DNA of 64,000 nt from Hydractinia symbiolongicarpus (Eukaryota > Cnidaria > Hydrozoa > Anthoathecata > Hydractiniidae). The stretch lies in NCBI RefSeq assembly GCF_029227915.1, contig NC_079887.1, positions 9,674,001 through 9,738,000 on the forward strand, given 5' to 3'. The notes beneath the pieces were generated by a model. It was not told the origin of the DNA. It worked only from the letters and a program-made list of their open reading frames with translations, and made no database searches. Of the stretch, positions 1-11,381 are shown piece after piece (positions within the stretch are counted from its first letter, which is position 1; every line of letters begins with the position of its first letter). Position numbers and translations under genes: made by a program.

Positions 1-232
1 AGCTTGACCTCAAAAAACAGGGGTTACTCTCTACTAGACAACTCCTGCAACCAAAAGTGTGCCATCTCCCCAATTTCCCTCATGTTATCATAGGCCTGGG
101 TTAACTAAAAATTCTATATGGGCTCTCTACTCGCCTATAGAATTTTTGGCAAGGGTAATCGAACCCTGGTCTTACGCATAAAGTGTCAGAGTTGCATGAG
201 AGTTTTAACCACCAAGCTAAGGTCCCACAATG
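1..232 (-). mobile_element. tRNA-derived SINE, minus strand, cut by window edge
   Basis: Read on the minus strand, about 232-157 looks like a degenerate tRNA head. It has an A-box-like TAGCTTGGTGG and a B-box-like GGTTCGATTAC, the two internal RNA polymerase III promoter elements. The part downstream on that strand (about 156-1) is similar to the body of the copy at 49265-49563: both share the GGGTTAA, tcCCtCAtg and caTCTC-type stretches in the same order. This makes it a family member rather than a lone decayed tRNA gene. The far end lies outside the window. The tRNA-like part has an extra insertion in its middle relative to the other copy, so it is not a working tRNA. Confidence 0.6.
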
Positions 233-891
233 AAGGTGTTAAAGAGACTGTTCATATTTCTGGAATAAGTCTTTTTTTACTTTTCCAATTGTGCACCAAG
301 TTCATGCTGCCACATTAGTTGTTAGTGGTAATTTTACGTGATGTGTTAATAGATATCTTACGTGACCAGTTATAATAGTAGAATTTAAAAAATAATTTAA
401 ACAAAATACAACATGGATGCTAATGTGCATATTTTTTTGTGTGCAATATTAATTAGGAGAGAGTATCCTAATTGGATACATAGCCTAAGTTTCTGTTTAC
501 CCTGACTGATTACTGTTTCAAAATAACTAGGGTTAGGTTTTGTTACTTTTTTAAGAAATGACTCCTTATAAAGTTCTCTGCGTGTACAATCAAAAATTTG
601 CCAATGTGTGTTAGTAACTCAAATCACTTATTAGAACACTGCAGCAGTTTAAATAAACACTAAGCTACATTGCCACTAAAGCTACTGTGCCTCTAAGAGA
701 TACATTTTCAATTCTGCTGCCTCTAAGGTCAGCTATGACAGCGAAACAAAAATTACAATATCAAAATTTTATTTATTTTATTTTAATATGATATTATTTT
801 ATTTTTTAGAATTAATGTGGCCAGCAGGCCATGTTTAAATAGAACATGATTGTGAAAGATCCTAATATTGCAGTAGTTGATTGATTAAATC
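233..891 (+). other. Upstream region of LIS1 with a probable 5'UTR splice acceptor
   Basis: No coding frame is seen here. A strong pyrimidine-rich acceptor (ATTTTTTAG) ends at 809, so a 5' untranslated exon probably runs from 810 into the start codon at 892. It contains one short upstream ATG at 815 and others before the start codon. A weaker acceptor (TTGCAG) ends at 873. I cannot locate the promoter or a first untranslated exon. The rest is AT-rich sequence without obvious structure. Confidence 0.4.
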
Positions 892-3800
892 ATGGTTTTG
901 TCCACAAAGCAGAAAGAAGAATTGTAAGTGTACATTTGTTTTTAAACTCTTTTTATACTTTTGCTAAAACGAAGGTGTTGGCGTATAATATCGTCCAATA
1001 ATTAAAGTTTTTGACTCTTAGCCACTTTTCACGAGTAAGCAACATATGTAGTTATGTTTAATAGTTTACAAAATAAACAGCATTATTTTAGCTTTGTACT
1101 ATTTTAATTTGAAAGTTTTACACAGAAAACAGTATTGTTCAGCATTTGTGAACCTGGTTGTTAGTTTTGAATGAAGCATAGCATTGTTAAGCTTCATATG
1201 CTCCTGTTTTAATAATTTTCAAACTACTTTAATTTGGAATTGATCTAAATGATTTTCTATGTTCATTTTTTTGCCTACTTAGCAGCACAATATTAAGCAG
1301 TGTCCCACAATTTAGTCCCCAGGCCTTACTTGTGTTTTTGCATTACTGTTTTTAAATAACACACATTGTCTTATGTTTATGAAATGTTACACTGATTTCT
1401 TGTTTAGAAATAAAGCTATAGCTGATTATTTACAACAATGTGGCTATTCACAAACTCTGGAGAGATTTCAAGAGGAAGCCAACATAGTATGTGCCTTAAC
1501 AGCAATTTGTTTCTTAAACGGACACATTCATAAATATCAGACTGTTTATGGATGCACTATATCACCCACTGCGATTGCGAATATTAAATTAGACAAGAAA
1601 ATTTAAGAACCATTTTCACAGTCATATATTTATCTGTTTTTTGAAACATCAGGGGAGGATGTAAAAACTACTTCTTTTCTTCAGGCTGTCATATCCGACC
1701 CTAACTATCGCAAATCCATTTGGATTCTCGCAACTACCACTTCGTAAATCCACCGAATCTAGTTGCATTCTTGTGATTCTTACCTCTCGCGAATCTAATT
1801 TAGATTTTCATAAATTAAATACGGGAATCCAATTTTTATAGTTTTCTTTCTCTAGTATTATTATGATTTGAAACACTACCTTAAGTGGATAAATTTTCGC
1901 GAGACGAGAATTTAAAGATTTCGCGTGGATTAAATTTCGCGAATTAGGCCTTCTTTATTTAATTTCGCGACTATATAAATTGTAACTAGAAAAAAGATGT
2001 GTGTTTTTTAATCAAACAAAGGCAGACAAAGTCACTCAAAAGCTTTCAAAAAACTTCAAAGAAAGTACTTTTAGGAGGTTACTAGAGTTTATAATTGAAA
2101 TGAAGAGTTGAACTCGTAATATTTTTTGATTGTAACATGTTTTCTAGAAAGTCTACCTAAATACAGTAAATGAAAAAAAACTTCCTCATTTTCATCATCA
2201 TCATCTGACTCCGACTCGTCATCGAAAGGATCGTCTCCTTTGTCATCATCAACTTCATCTCCATCAACATACTCACAATGGCTTTCCTCCTCTCCATCTC
2301 TTCCAGATTCACTTATGTACTTTGAGCCTTCCAAGAGAGAATTTGACTGGATTTGAGCTTCACTTTCGTCAATTCCAGTCTCGAGCATGGGATCTATATC
2401 TGCGAATGGATCCAGGGATGGTAATTCAGATAACCCTTGGTCGACTGCATCTTTAATACCTGACACCTGCCACCCTTTCAAACAGACCTTTTTTCCTTCT
2501 TCCGAGGTCATTTGATTGTAGACCTCTACAATCCATTTAGCATGTAGGGGCTTTACGATCGACAACTTCAAATCCACCTCTATTTCGGCAATTTTCGATG
2601 TTCTGCTGAGAAAGATAAACGTAAAAATATTATCAAGTACAAAAATTTGATTTTTTTCTTTGATTTCGCGAACTTTTATTTTCGCGATTGTAAAATTTCA
2701 AATAATTTCGCGTGGATTAATTTTCGCGAATCAAGGGCCTTCAAAATTTTCGCGTGGACTAAATTTCACGAAAATGGCCAAAACTCGCGAAAACCGCGAA
2801 AATTAATCCACGCGAAAATTTATCCACTTAAGGTATTTTCTTTTATGTGAGTGGAAGATCATCATCACAGCCGACTGGCTGGCCGAAACTCGCCCTCAAG
2901 AAATGCGGCTATTTGATATTTTGTGCTTTGAGATTTGAGGAAAAGTACCAAATCCATGTGGGTGAACTATACCTTACGGAGATACCCTTTAAATACGGGG
3001 TCCTGGGAGAGACGTAGTAAACATATCATTGAGACGAGACCTCGTTCATTTAATAAACTTTTAAAAATAAAAATCACATACAAAAAAGAAAAAGAAAAGA
3101 AGTTGAAGTTGATAACGAGACTCGTCCCAATAATTAAGTTCCGGCTGATCTGCGCGCAAGAGCTTGATGCTTAATGATCAATAGCTGTTCTGTAAAGTAT
3201 TCAACTTCAATAAAGGTAAAAATAACTCGCGAGAGTCGACACGAGAATCAGATTCGCGTCGGGTTTGACAGCCTGTTTTTTTAGTCTCAGTATTGTTGTG
3301 CTGAGCACAAGTCTGTATACTTTGCCTCTTCTGCTTTTCTATGTCTTTATAGATGGTCCACAGGTAGGCATACCAAGGGTAGGCATACCAAGTTTAATTT
3401 ACTGTTGTTATTTTTAAAAAAGGTGCATTTCTACAAACTTTTTTGCCTTCTTGTTATTAAATTTGAAAATAAATTGCCCAATCATTTGTTTGGGTGTAAT
3501 CTATGATTCTTAAGAAGACCTGGTTTTTACAATCTTTATTCTATGATAAATCTGTCTCACAAGATATTTTCACAGCATTAGAAGAAAAAGATCCAAAAAC
3601 AAATACAACAAACAAAAAGTAACAAATTAAAAATGTAAAAATGGTAAATGTCTTTCTGGGACTGATGATATAACTATTAAATTTTGGAATAATTTCCTGA
3701 TAACACAACCACAAAAAGATTGAAAATTTATTAAAGAGAATAGGAATAGGGAAACAAGATGAATAGAAATTAAAATAAAGATGTTGATGATAACATTATA

Positions 3801-6800
3801 GTTCAAGGATTGTGTTGATATTCGTTCAAGGATTGTGTTAATATTCGTTCAAGGATTGTGTTAATATTCGTATTATTAATATCTTTCATTAATATTTATA
3901 GTTGTTGCATAATTACCTCAATTTTGACAAGAAACTTTCATAAAAACAAAAGTGGTCAAAAAGTAACCAACTTGATTTTTTGCCACATCCTCTTTTCATA
4001 TTTGCCATTGTATGCTATATATTTACAACTTCTTCTGTTTTTACATCTCTCTTATATGCACACCATCCTGATTATCCTTGTGCATCATTAGCACATTTTC
4101 ACAACTACAAGGTTTGTTTGCGGTATGCAGTTATAGTGACTGTGGTTGGTTTCTGTCATGCAATGTTGTAGCAATGTTATGAAACAACACTCTCATTTCA
4201 TCACCCATATGAGTGTCCAATATTTTCGAACGTGTCCAGATCTACCTCTGTTCTGTGTTTATTGTGTAATTCTTAATAATTTTGTGTTTAGGACAGTGAC
4301 ATTGAGAAAAAATACACAAATTTATTAGAAAAAAAATGGACTTCAGTCATAAGACTGCAGAGAAAGGTATAATCATTTGCAAGTTTATGTATGAATTTGA
4401 AGCTGGATATGTTTTCCGTGCTATGAATGTTTTGTCCTGGTGTATTAGTTCTGTTACGTAGCAATAATTAGATGTGCTATTCTTTTCTGCCCATAATGTT
4501 ATTATTTCATTTTACAAATTTAAGAAGAAAATGAGAGCAAAGAATTTGTAAAAAATATGTAATTTCTATGTGTGTGAGGGTAAACAACACTTAAGCTACT
4601 AACAATAGACGTTGTATTCATGTTTATTACACCATAAAAGATGGTACAAACTAAAACACTTTTGTCAGTTTCTAAAAATGTTTTTTATATATCTTTGTTC
4701 ATTCTTTAAAATTTACATATTGCTATTTTACTTTCAGGTGATGGAGTTAGAGACCCGCTTAAGTGAGGCAGAAAAAGAGCTGGAAACAGGAGGTATCAGC
4801 AAATTTATTTGTGGCTTTAATAAGTATAGATAAGCTTTATTATATTTTTTTGTTTTGATTTTAAAAACAAAGCAAAGTTGTATTGAGCAAAATAACCTAA
4901 AATGATGTTGTTTCAACCCTTAACAAACAAATAGTACTGCTAATGTCTTGATTTTGAATTTACAGTTTTTGCAAGTCTGTCAATCTTTTTTTAGGACCTT
5001 CTAAAAAGCATCGTACTGCAGAAGATTGGATACCTCGAGCACCTGAAAAATACACACTTAGTGGTCATCGTAGTCCTGTAACTAGAGTTTTATTTCACCC
5101 TGTATATAGGTTAGTTATTTTAATTTCTATGTGTACATGGTATTTCTATTGGTAAGGAAAGGGCATAGTTCATTTTAGGTTTGTACTTGAACACTGCAGT
5201 TGAAATATTTAAAGCTATTGTCGTAAAAAAACAATGTCAAAAGAAGTTTTTACCATTGGTTTGAGAGTTTTCTCTTGTTGAGAATACTTGAGGGCCAGTT
5301 ATTAAAAAAGTTTAAAATTATATTTCCCAATGCAATATGTGATTTTTTTTCTGTTAGTATAATGTTAACCTCATCAGAAGATGCCACAATAAAGGTATTT
5401 GTTCTTGATAAATATTTATATTTAATTCACTATATTCCACTGTCTTTTAATTCCAGAAGGCACTAGAAGCAATTAGGTTTTTCTTTAAACAAAGATCATA
5501 TCTTCATTCCTTTTTATTAAGCCCTTTTTGATATTAGGATGGGTGGGACAGGATTTTCGTTAGGGGTCTTAATCAGTATTCACATCAACATTTTTTTATT
5601 CTTGTCTTCTTTTTTACTACTTTTTGTACTGTTTAGGTTTGGGACTATGAAACTGGTGATTACGAAAGAACGTTAAAAGGTCATACAGATGCAGTACAAG
5701 ATTTAGCATTTGATCACCCTGGACGACATTTAGGTGATGTGCAATTCGTATATACCCATTTATTTAGATGAACTATAAAAAACAGAATTTTTTTGGTTAT
5801 TAGCTTTTTATTTAATTCATACTCGTTTATACTAGTGAAAAATTTTGTTTTGGCTTGATGTTAAAAATTTATGCTTGGGATATGTCAGTTTTTTAGATAT
5901 GCATGTGTCGTTTGTGGAGATCACAATGAATTGTAAGAGTTTAAAAGTATATATTGTTGACAATGACTTTTAATTTTTTTAGCATCATGTTCGGCTGATA
6001 TGACAATTAAAATATGGGATTTTCAGACATATGAATGTGTGAAAACTTTACATGGTATGTTCTCAATTAACAAATTTTATGTGACATGATCAAAAAATAT
6101 TTTTGTATGCAAAAGTTGCGTGTCAGTTAAGCCTACGTTTTTCAATTTTTGAAATATTTTAATTTCAATTTGTGGAATACAAGCACAGATGGTCTAATAA
6201 AAGGCATTCTTTAGTTTTAAGTGTTTTAAGTTTTGCTGACTTCACAGGTTTTTATCAAATCTGGAAAATACCATTCCAGCAAAAGTTTTTCCCACATCAA
6301 CACTGTAAATGGAAAAAAACCTTTTCCTGTTAACCAGTATTATATTGGTACTTCCCTCAAATAATTGTTTCTGGTGTACTTTTTAAGTTGTGACAAACAA
6401 ATAATGTACAAAATCGAATTATCTGAGACATCAAACCCCCTTGCAGTATTCACGAAGACAAGAAATAGCAATTAGTTGATTATTCTTATTGCCCTTTTTA
6501 TGTTTAGGTCATGACCATAATATATCTTCAGTATCTTTTATGCCATCCGGCGATTACTTAGTGTCAGCCTCTCGTGATAAAACTGTCAAAATGTGGGAGG
6601 TAGCCACAGGGTAAGTGCTTCTGGTTTACTGGTCTTTTTGGTATCGATGATTACGGCATAGTGCTCAGGCCATATTTTGGGACACTGTAGCTTTTGTAGT
6701 TATCAAATGGCTTTCACTAGATTTCTGTGTCATATCAGCATGTTACAATGCTATATGTGCCCTACATAAAACACAGTTACTGTTGGAGGATGACTATCTC

Positions 6801-9800
6801 CCTGTGTAAACTGCACTTAATTAAGTTATTTACTTTTTAGTCATTTTATATGTCTGATTCTTTAAACGTGCTTATCATTTAGATATTGTATTAAAACATT
6901 TACTGGTCATCGAGACTGGGTACGAAGTGTTGAAGTTAGCCCTGATGGTACGTTATTGTAGCTTCTTTATTCTATTGCAGAAAAAAAGGTTGCATAATTT
7001 ATTTGAACAAGTTTAACCCTATTAGAACCAGGGGGGGCATAAAGTGTGTGCGGCCTCTTTTACTTCTCATAACTTTTATTTGGTATGCAATTGTGCTGAA
7101 ATTTTGTAACTTTTATTTAGCTTTTAATGAAAAAAAAATTGAAGTAATTTTATGCCACTGCTTTTTTCTGACGGGGGTAATTTTTTGTATATTTTAAAAA
7201 ATGTTGACATGTATGGGTGTTGTTAGACTTATTGATTATAAAATTATTTATTAAATGTATCTTCCTCACAAGGTGGTTACTAAGATGTTGCTTAGGAGAT
7301 ATATAAGTCCTAGGGGTAAAATACACTGTAGATTTAAAGGAGTTATCGATCCAACAAAATAATGTCATTTGTAATCCCAAAGACACCATTATATTGTGTT
7401 CTTCATGGTACGAAATCAACTTTTTTATTTCATACTAAGAATTATCATCAGTAATGCTTGAGAAATTTATTAAAAAATTTGAAAAATGACCTATTTTAGG
7501 CATTTGTGACGTAATTCCTGATTCCAATGGCGTCATCAAATTAATTTATTACCTAGGATTTGTTTTTACTTACAAGTATTTCAAGTTTTATCACTTAACT
7601 ATAGGTAGTTCTGGATTTAAGACCTGCAAGCACTTCAATATTATTAAGTTTTTGACAAGAGAAATGTTTTATTTACTGCACCTTTATTGAAAATAAAATA
7701 GATTTTTGATCATTTCGATGAAAATATTTTAATGTCCCTCCTAAATAAAGTTACAAATATCAAATATCTTCCAATCGAATTTTCAGATTTCAAAACACGC
7801 TTTAAAATTTTATGTTTACGTTTTGTTTAGGTTTGTTATTAGCTACTGGTTCAAATGATCAGGTATGAAAGCTTTTCCTTCGTTGGAACTATTGGTACTG
7901 TTTTAAACATTTCATTAGATGCTCATTGTTACAAATTGGTATGATCAGTTTTTGTGGGTTTTAAGTTAAATTGGCAGTGAGAAAAACAACGTATTCAAAG
8001 GCTTAAATTGAGTCATTATTTTAAGATCTATTCGATCCAAGCATAGATTTTTTTAAACAAATCAACAACTTACAACTTTTCGGGTGTCATACACCTATTT
8101 TCTGGTATCCCAAATTAGTATCAACAAAGGATTAAGTTGGCCCAATCAGATGGACTGATTTGGTACGATCCGCTATCAAAATTTTCATTAGAAATTCAGC
8201 TTTGCTTTTTCTAGCTGTATCAATGTTAACCTTACTAGTATGGACTAAAATTTTTATCTTATTTTTGTTGTATCCCTTTTAAAGAGTTATGCAATGTGTT
8301 TTTATTGTAACGTCTTATTTCTTGCAGACGATAAGAGTTTGGGTGGTAGCAACAAAAGAGTGTAAAGTTGAGCTGTCTGACCACGACCACGTTATAGAAG
8401 CTGTGGCATGGTCAAACGAAAAATGTGTTCAATATATAAACGAAGCAACTGGTAGTGACGTGAGTATATATTGTTGTTCTTTTTTTTTCTCTTCTACGGC
8501 TTAAGTACCAAGATGTATGTTATGAAAAATGTGATAAAAGTGATAAAAGTTGACTATAAAGGGGTGGGCGGGGGGGGGGGGGGGTATAAAAGATTGAGAG
8601 CAGTTGACTATCATGGAATTGGGGGTTATAAAAGATTGAGAGCAGTTGAGTATAATGGATTGGGGTTATAAAAGATTGGGGCAGTTGGCTATGATTCGAA
8701 TAAAAGCATAAGATTAGGAGTTCAAAACTCATAGCAGGTGATAAAATGAAAACCATTTAAACATCTTTAGAAAAAGAATGCTCTTCCTGGTCCTTTCCTG
8801 GCATCAGGATCTAGAGATAAAAGTATTAAAATATGGGACGTTGGTACCGGCGTGTGTCTTTTCACCTTGGTAAGTAAAACTGTACAGATCACAAGTTTCT
8901 ATGATTATTCTACTAACATTGTATTGCTATATTTAACTTCCATGCTTCGTTGTTTAGATCGGCCATGACAATTGGGTCCGGCACGTTCAGTTCCATCCTG
9001 GTGGCAAATTCCTGATGAGCTGTTCAGACGATAAAACATTACGCACTTGGGACTTGAAGAACCAGAGGTGTACAAAAACATTAATGGCACATGAACATTT
9101 CTGCACTACTTTCGGTATGTTTGTCTTTTAAAAGTTTTTGAGACGAGCTATGAGACTCGATTATATTGTGTCCAGTCTTACAAGAAAGTCAAACATAGTG
9201 AGGAATTTTTAAAGCGTCAAAATGGCAGCTATTTCTTTGATATGTCAATTTACATTTTTATGGTAATCCAAGGTTCTAATTAGTATAAATTTTTTAGCAA
9301 AAAAATTAAATTTTTAAGAGAACTAATTTTCGCGAATTTAGCAAGTCCTGATAATTACAATGATGAAGAATCATCGCGCCAGTAAATTGACAACAAAAAA
9401 ACTACATTCCTAATAATTAGCAAGAATTAAAGTTCGTGAATTTAAGGAATATTGAATTTAACGACATTTTGCCTCTCAATTTTTCAACGACTTTTATGCA
9501 TGAAACCCTAAAGAAACATGATAGTTAAATCCACCTACATATTATATTTATGATAAATTTCGCAATAATTAATTTTGCGAATTTCGGGAATAGCGCGTTA
9601 TTCAATATTTTTTGCGAAATTGACAAAGACTTTCGCGAAAAAATAGGGAAATGTCAGGAATCTGTTAGTGTCGTAAGGGTAGAGATTTCTTTTCATGTGT
9701 TTGTTTAACTTTCACTTTTTCTCTCTCAGATTTTCATAATTCATCTCCCGTTGTGATCACAGGGAGTGTCGATTTGACAGCCAAAGTGTGGGATTGTCGC

Positions 9801-9803
9801 TGA
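892..9803 (+). CDS. PAFAH1B1: Lissencephaly-1 homologue (LIS1, PAFAH1B1), dynein regulator
   Basis: LIS1 binds dynein motor domains with NudE/Ndel1 and holds dynein in a high-force or activatable state. It is also the non-catalytic subunit of PAF acetylhydrolase I. I joined 15 exons, all GT-AG: 892-923, 1408-1486, 4292-4366, 4738-4792, 4995-5109, 5358-5394, 5637-5733, 5983-6054, 6508-6610, 6883-6947, 7831-7862, 8328-8459, 8771-8869, 8958-9114, 9730-9803. The lengths sum to 1224 nt, giving 407 aa against 410 in human. The start [11 protein letters not shown] matches the family's MVLS start. The LisH domain is at about residues 7-39, the coiled coil at about 48-80, and seven WD40 repeats follow to the C-terminus (VWDCR). 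Near-invariant stretches such as [21 protein letters not shown] and VVATKECK are present. It is two residues shorter after the LisH domain and slightly different in the WD5 loop. Nothing is broken. Confidence 0.97.
1879..2833 (-). mobile_element. pogo/Tigger-like DNA transposon, internally deleted
   Basis: Counting the flanking TA, 25 bases at 1877-1901 are the exact reverse complement of 2811-2835. The outermost bases are CCTTAAGTGG, and each end is flanked by TA, the target duplication of the Tc1/mariner/pogo superfamily. The subterminal regions repeat TTCGCG and AATTTTCGCG many times. On the minus strand, 2610-2089 codes for the C-terminal part of a Tigger-type (DDE_1) transposase. The catalytic domain is absent, so this is a non-autonomous deletion derivative. 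The perfect terminal repeats suggest the insertion is fairly recent. It sits wholly within LIS1 intron 2. Confidence 0.85.
2089..2610 (-). pseudogene. C-terminal fragment of a Tigger/pogo-like transposase
   Basis: The open frame on the minus strand runs from about 2610 to the stop at 2089, about 170 residues. It contains [14 protein letters not shown] and [11 protein letters not shown], the typical end of DDE_1 (jerky/Tigger/pogo) transposases just after the catalytic core, where these proteins usually read as a [10 protein letters not shown] motif followed by GW..AGI..A. The tail then becomes very acidic (runs of D and E at about 2290-2180). No DDE catalytic motif and no DNA-binding domain are present, and no start codon is clear (the frame begins at a GTG/ATA region). 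It is a leftover of the surrounding transposon, not a host gene. Confidence 0.7.
3801..3869. repeat. Three tandem copies of a 23-bp unit
   Basis: Units at 3801-3823, 3824-3846 and 3847-3869 all start GTTCAAGGATTGTGTT and differ at one base (G/A in the first copy). The repeat is in LIS1 intron 2. The near identity of the units suggests recent slippage. No function is seen. Confidence 0.95.
8560..8700. repeat. 15-G run followed by ~41-bp tandem repeats in LIS1 intron 12
   Basis: A run of 15 G lies at 8570-8584, preceded by GGGGTGGGC. After it, three units begin TATAAAAGATTG at 8585, 8627 and 8667 (spacing 42 and 40) and continue with a GCAGTTG(A/G)(C/G)TAT motif and a G-rich end. An incomplete unit may precede the G run. 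The G tract could form a G-quadruplex on the transcript (+) strand. Confidence 0.9.
9290..9660. repeat. Degenerate TTCGCG-rich repeat in LIS1 intron 14
   Basis: AATTTTCGCGAATTTAG-like words occur at both ends (about 9326-9345 and 9560-9650) in opposite orientations, with AT-rich sequence between. The words resemble the subterminal repeats of the pogo-like element at 1879-2833, so this is probably an old relative of that family. I see no clean termini. Confidence 0.45.
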
Positions 9804-10068
9804 TAAAAGAGTGTCGTTTATGCTTACGTTGTATGAGCCATGCGTTGATGCTTTAGTGGCTTCCTCCTTTATTTACACATTTACCCATACCACTATTATC
9901 AAACGAAAAGCGAAACATACAAAAGAGAACGTGATAAAAGAAAGACCAGAATGACTTTGTTAGAAAAAAAAACTAAATACTTATGTAATTTCACCTTTTC
10001 ATTCTGTTAAATGATTTCATTTTACTTCTTTTTTTCAAAGAAATTCACATGTAGAAGTACCTAGGTAT

Positions 10069-10074
10069 AATAAA
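10069..10074 (+). terminator. Candidate LIS1 polyadenylation signal
   Basis: AATAAA lies 266 bases after the LIS1 stop and is followed by a TGTTAGTCTCTTTTTGTTG stretch (GU/U-rich downstream element). It is the first canonical hexamer after the stop codon that has such a context. Confidence 0.5.
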
Positions 10075-10749
10075 GTGTTAGTCTCTTTTTGTTGAAATTT
10101 CAGTGTCTTTGGGTATATTGCAATACACAGCAGTTGCGACCTCTTGTATCTTTGGATATCTTCTAGTTTGGACCTGGCTAACTTTGTAGGTTTTATTAAA
10201 AAAATGATCGTCATAACGAATGCTCAAAATTTTTCTTTTCTTTTTGAAATAATTATTGGATGTAGCTTTTCTGGTAAGGGGTGTGTATGTGTGTCTGTGT
10301 GATTTAAAATAATTATTTATTTTAATACAGTTTTTATTTGTACGTGTAGTGTTTTCTTTTAAGTGTTAGTTTTTTTGCCAGGGAGATTTCTAGATAATGA
10401 AAATATGTTAGTCGGAAAAAGACAAATGCTTAGTCAGCATATTTTTGTTGTTGTTTACTATCTAAGTAGCATTATATACCGTGAGCATGTTACATGGAGT
10501 ACTTCACAAAATATTTTTTACTTAGTTGAAAATAAAAAAAGTATATCTAGTAGTTGTTAGTTTTTTATTTGAAGTCTGAACCTCTTTTATACCAGAAACC
10601 TTATATTTGGCTTTTTTATGCTGTATCGAAATGTAAGGATCAAAATGTAATCGCGTCAGGGAGCGACTGATTGTACACTGTTTGCGTCATGAATAGGTAT
10701 TTTTTACGACATTTTGACTGCGATTAATCCGCTCTTGGAAAGTGTTATT

Positions 10750-10906
10750 TTTTTTTTTGGCTAAGATTATTGCCAGGATGGCATATTCGTCAAATTGTAT
10801 TTTTAAAGAGAAATTATTTTGGCGAATTTGCAAAATTAGTTCAAGCGAAAATTATTAGCAAAGTTGCTATTCGCAAAATTTGCGAAAATTAATTCCCTTA
10901 TGGCAT
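10750..10906. repeat. TTCGC-type inverted-repeat remnant
   Basis: The left part has AAGAGAAATTATTTTGGCGA and the right part has TTTGCGAAAATTAATTCCCTT. Read in opposite orientations they share the AATT(A)..TTcGC pattern of the TTCGCG repeats elsewhere in the window. It is a short decayed miniature element with no coding content. Confidence 0.4.
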
Positions 10907-11222
10907 TTCTAGATACTAAGTACCCTAGTTGCGTCTGTCATGAAATCTTTAAAGCTTTCATGCAGTAAAGATATCTGAAGCAAACGTCAACTTATTAAGC
11001 CTACCGTGGCGCTTTAATTTTCCCGAAAGTGGTCAACAAGGTGGCAATACTAGCATTCAACCGGTCAGAATGATACCACGAAAGGACTGTCACGGTCAAA
11101 ATTTCGCGCAAAAGACTTTAATTAAAACTCTCATAAAAACCCACCAAAAGTACAAATGTTTAAATTGTGAAATAACCAATTTTAGAAAATCGAATTCAGT
11201 CAGTCTTTACTAGTAGTGATTT

Positions 11223-11381
11223 AATCTCTCTATCTCGAACTTGCAAGGGACCGAAAAATTTGTTCGGGATAGAGAAAGTTCGAGATAAAAAAAAGGAAAA
11301 TACCTTGGGCGGAAAGGGACCGAGACTTTAGTTTGAAATAAAGAGAAGTTCCAGTTAGAGAGTAGTCGAGATAGAGAGATT
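11223..11381. repeat. MITE-like remnant with inverted AATCTCTCTATCTCGA ends
   Basis: AATCTCTCTATCTCGA at 11223-11238 is the exact inverted copy of 11366-11381. The right end continues outwards to TCCACTGTA, as in many Tc1/pogo-type termini of the form TACAGTGGAA. The left end lacks the matching outer bases. The interior repeats gagataGAGAAAGTTCGAG-like words. The open frames here are by-products of the repeat and not genes. Confidence 0.6.

Larger units (their letters stand above)
1682..3275. mobile_element. Probable outer DNA transposon remnant in LIS1 intron 2
   Basis: The two ends carry imperfect inverted repeats of 18 bases (16 of 18 match): CAGGCTGTCATATCCGAC at 1682-1699 and its complement-like partner at 3258-3275. 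Both are followed inwards by TCGCGA/GATTC-rich sequence. A separate transposon (1879-2833) lies inside it, so this would be a nested insertion. No clean target-site duplication is seen (the flanks are both T-rich), and no transposase motif is recognised in the parts outside the inner element. The stretch around 2884-3020 has two short coding-like overlapping frames that end in stops; I do not recognise them. The pairing of the ends is an inference. Confidence 0.45.

Noticed and set aside
2089-2577. Independent acidic protein gene on the minus strand
   Set aside because: It lies inside a transposon with perfect terminal repeats, and its start matches the C-terminal region of Tigger-type transposases.
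10363-10560. 65-codon frame downstream of LIS1
   Set aside because: AT-rich composition, no motif, and no splice or promoter context. It is within the length expected by chance.
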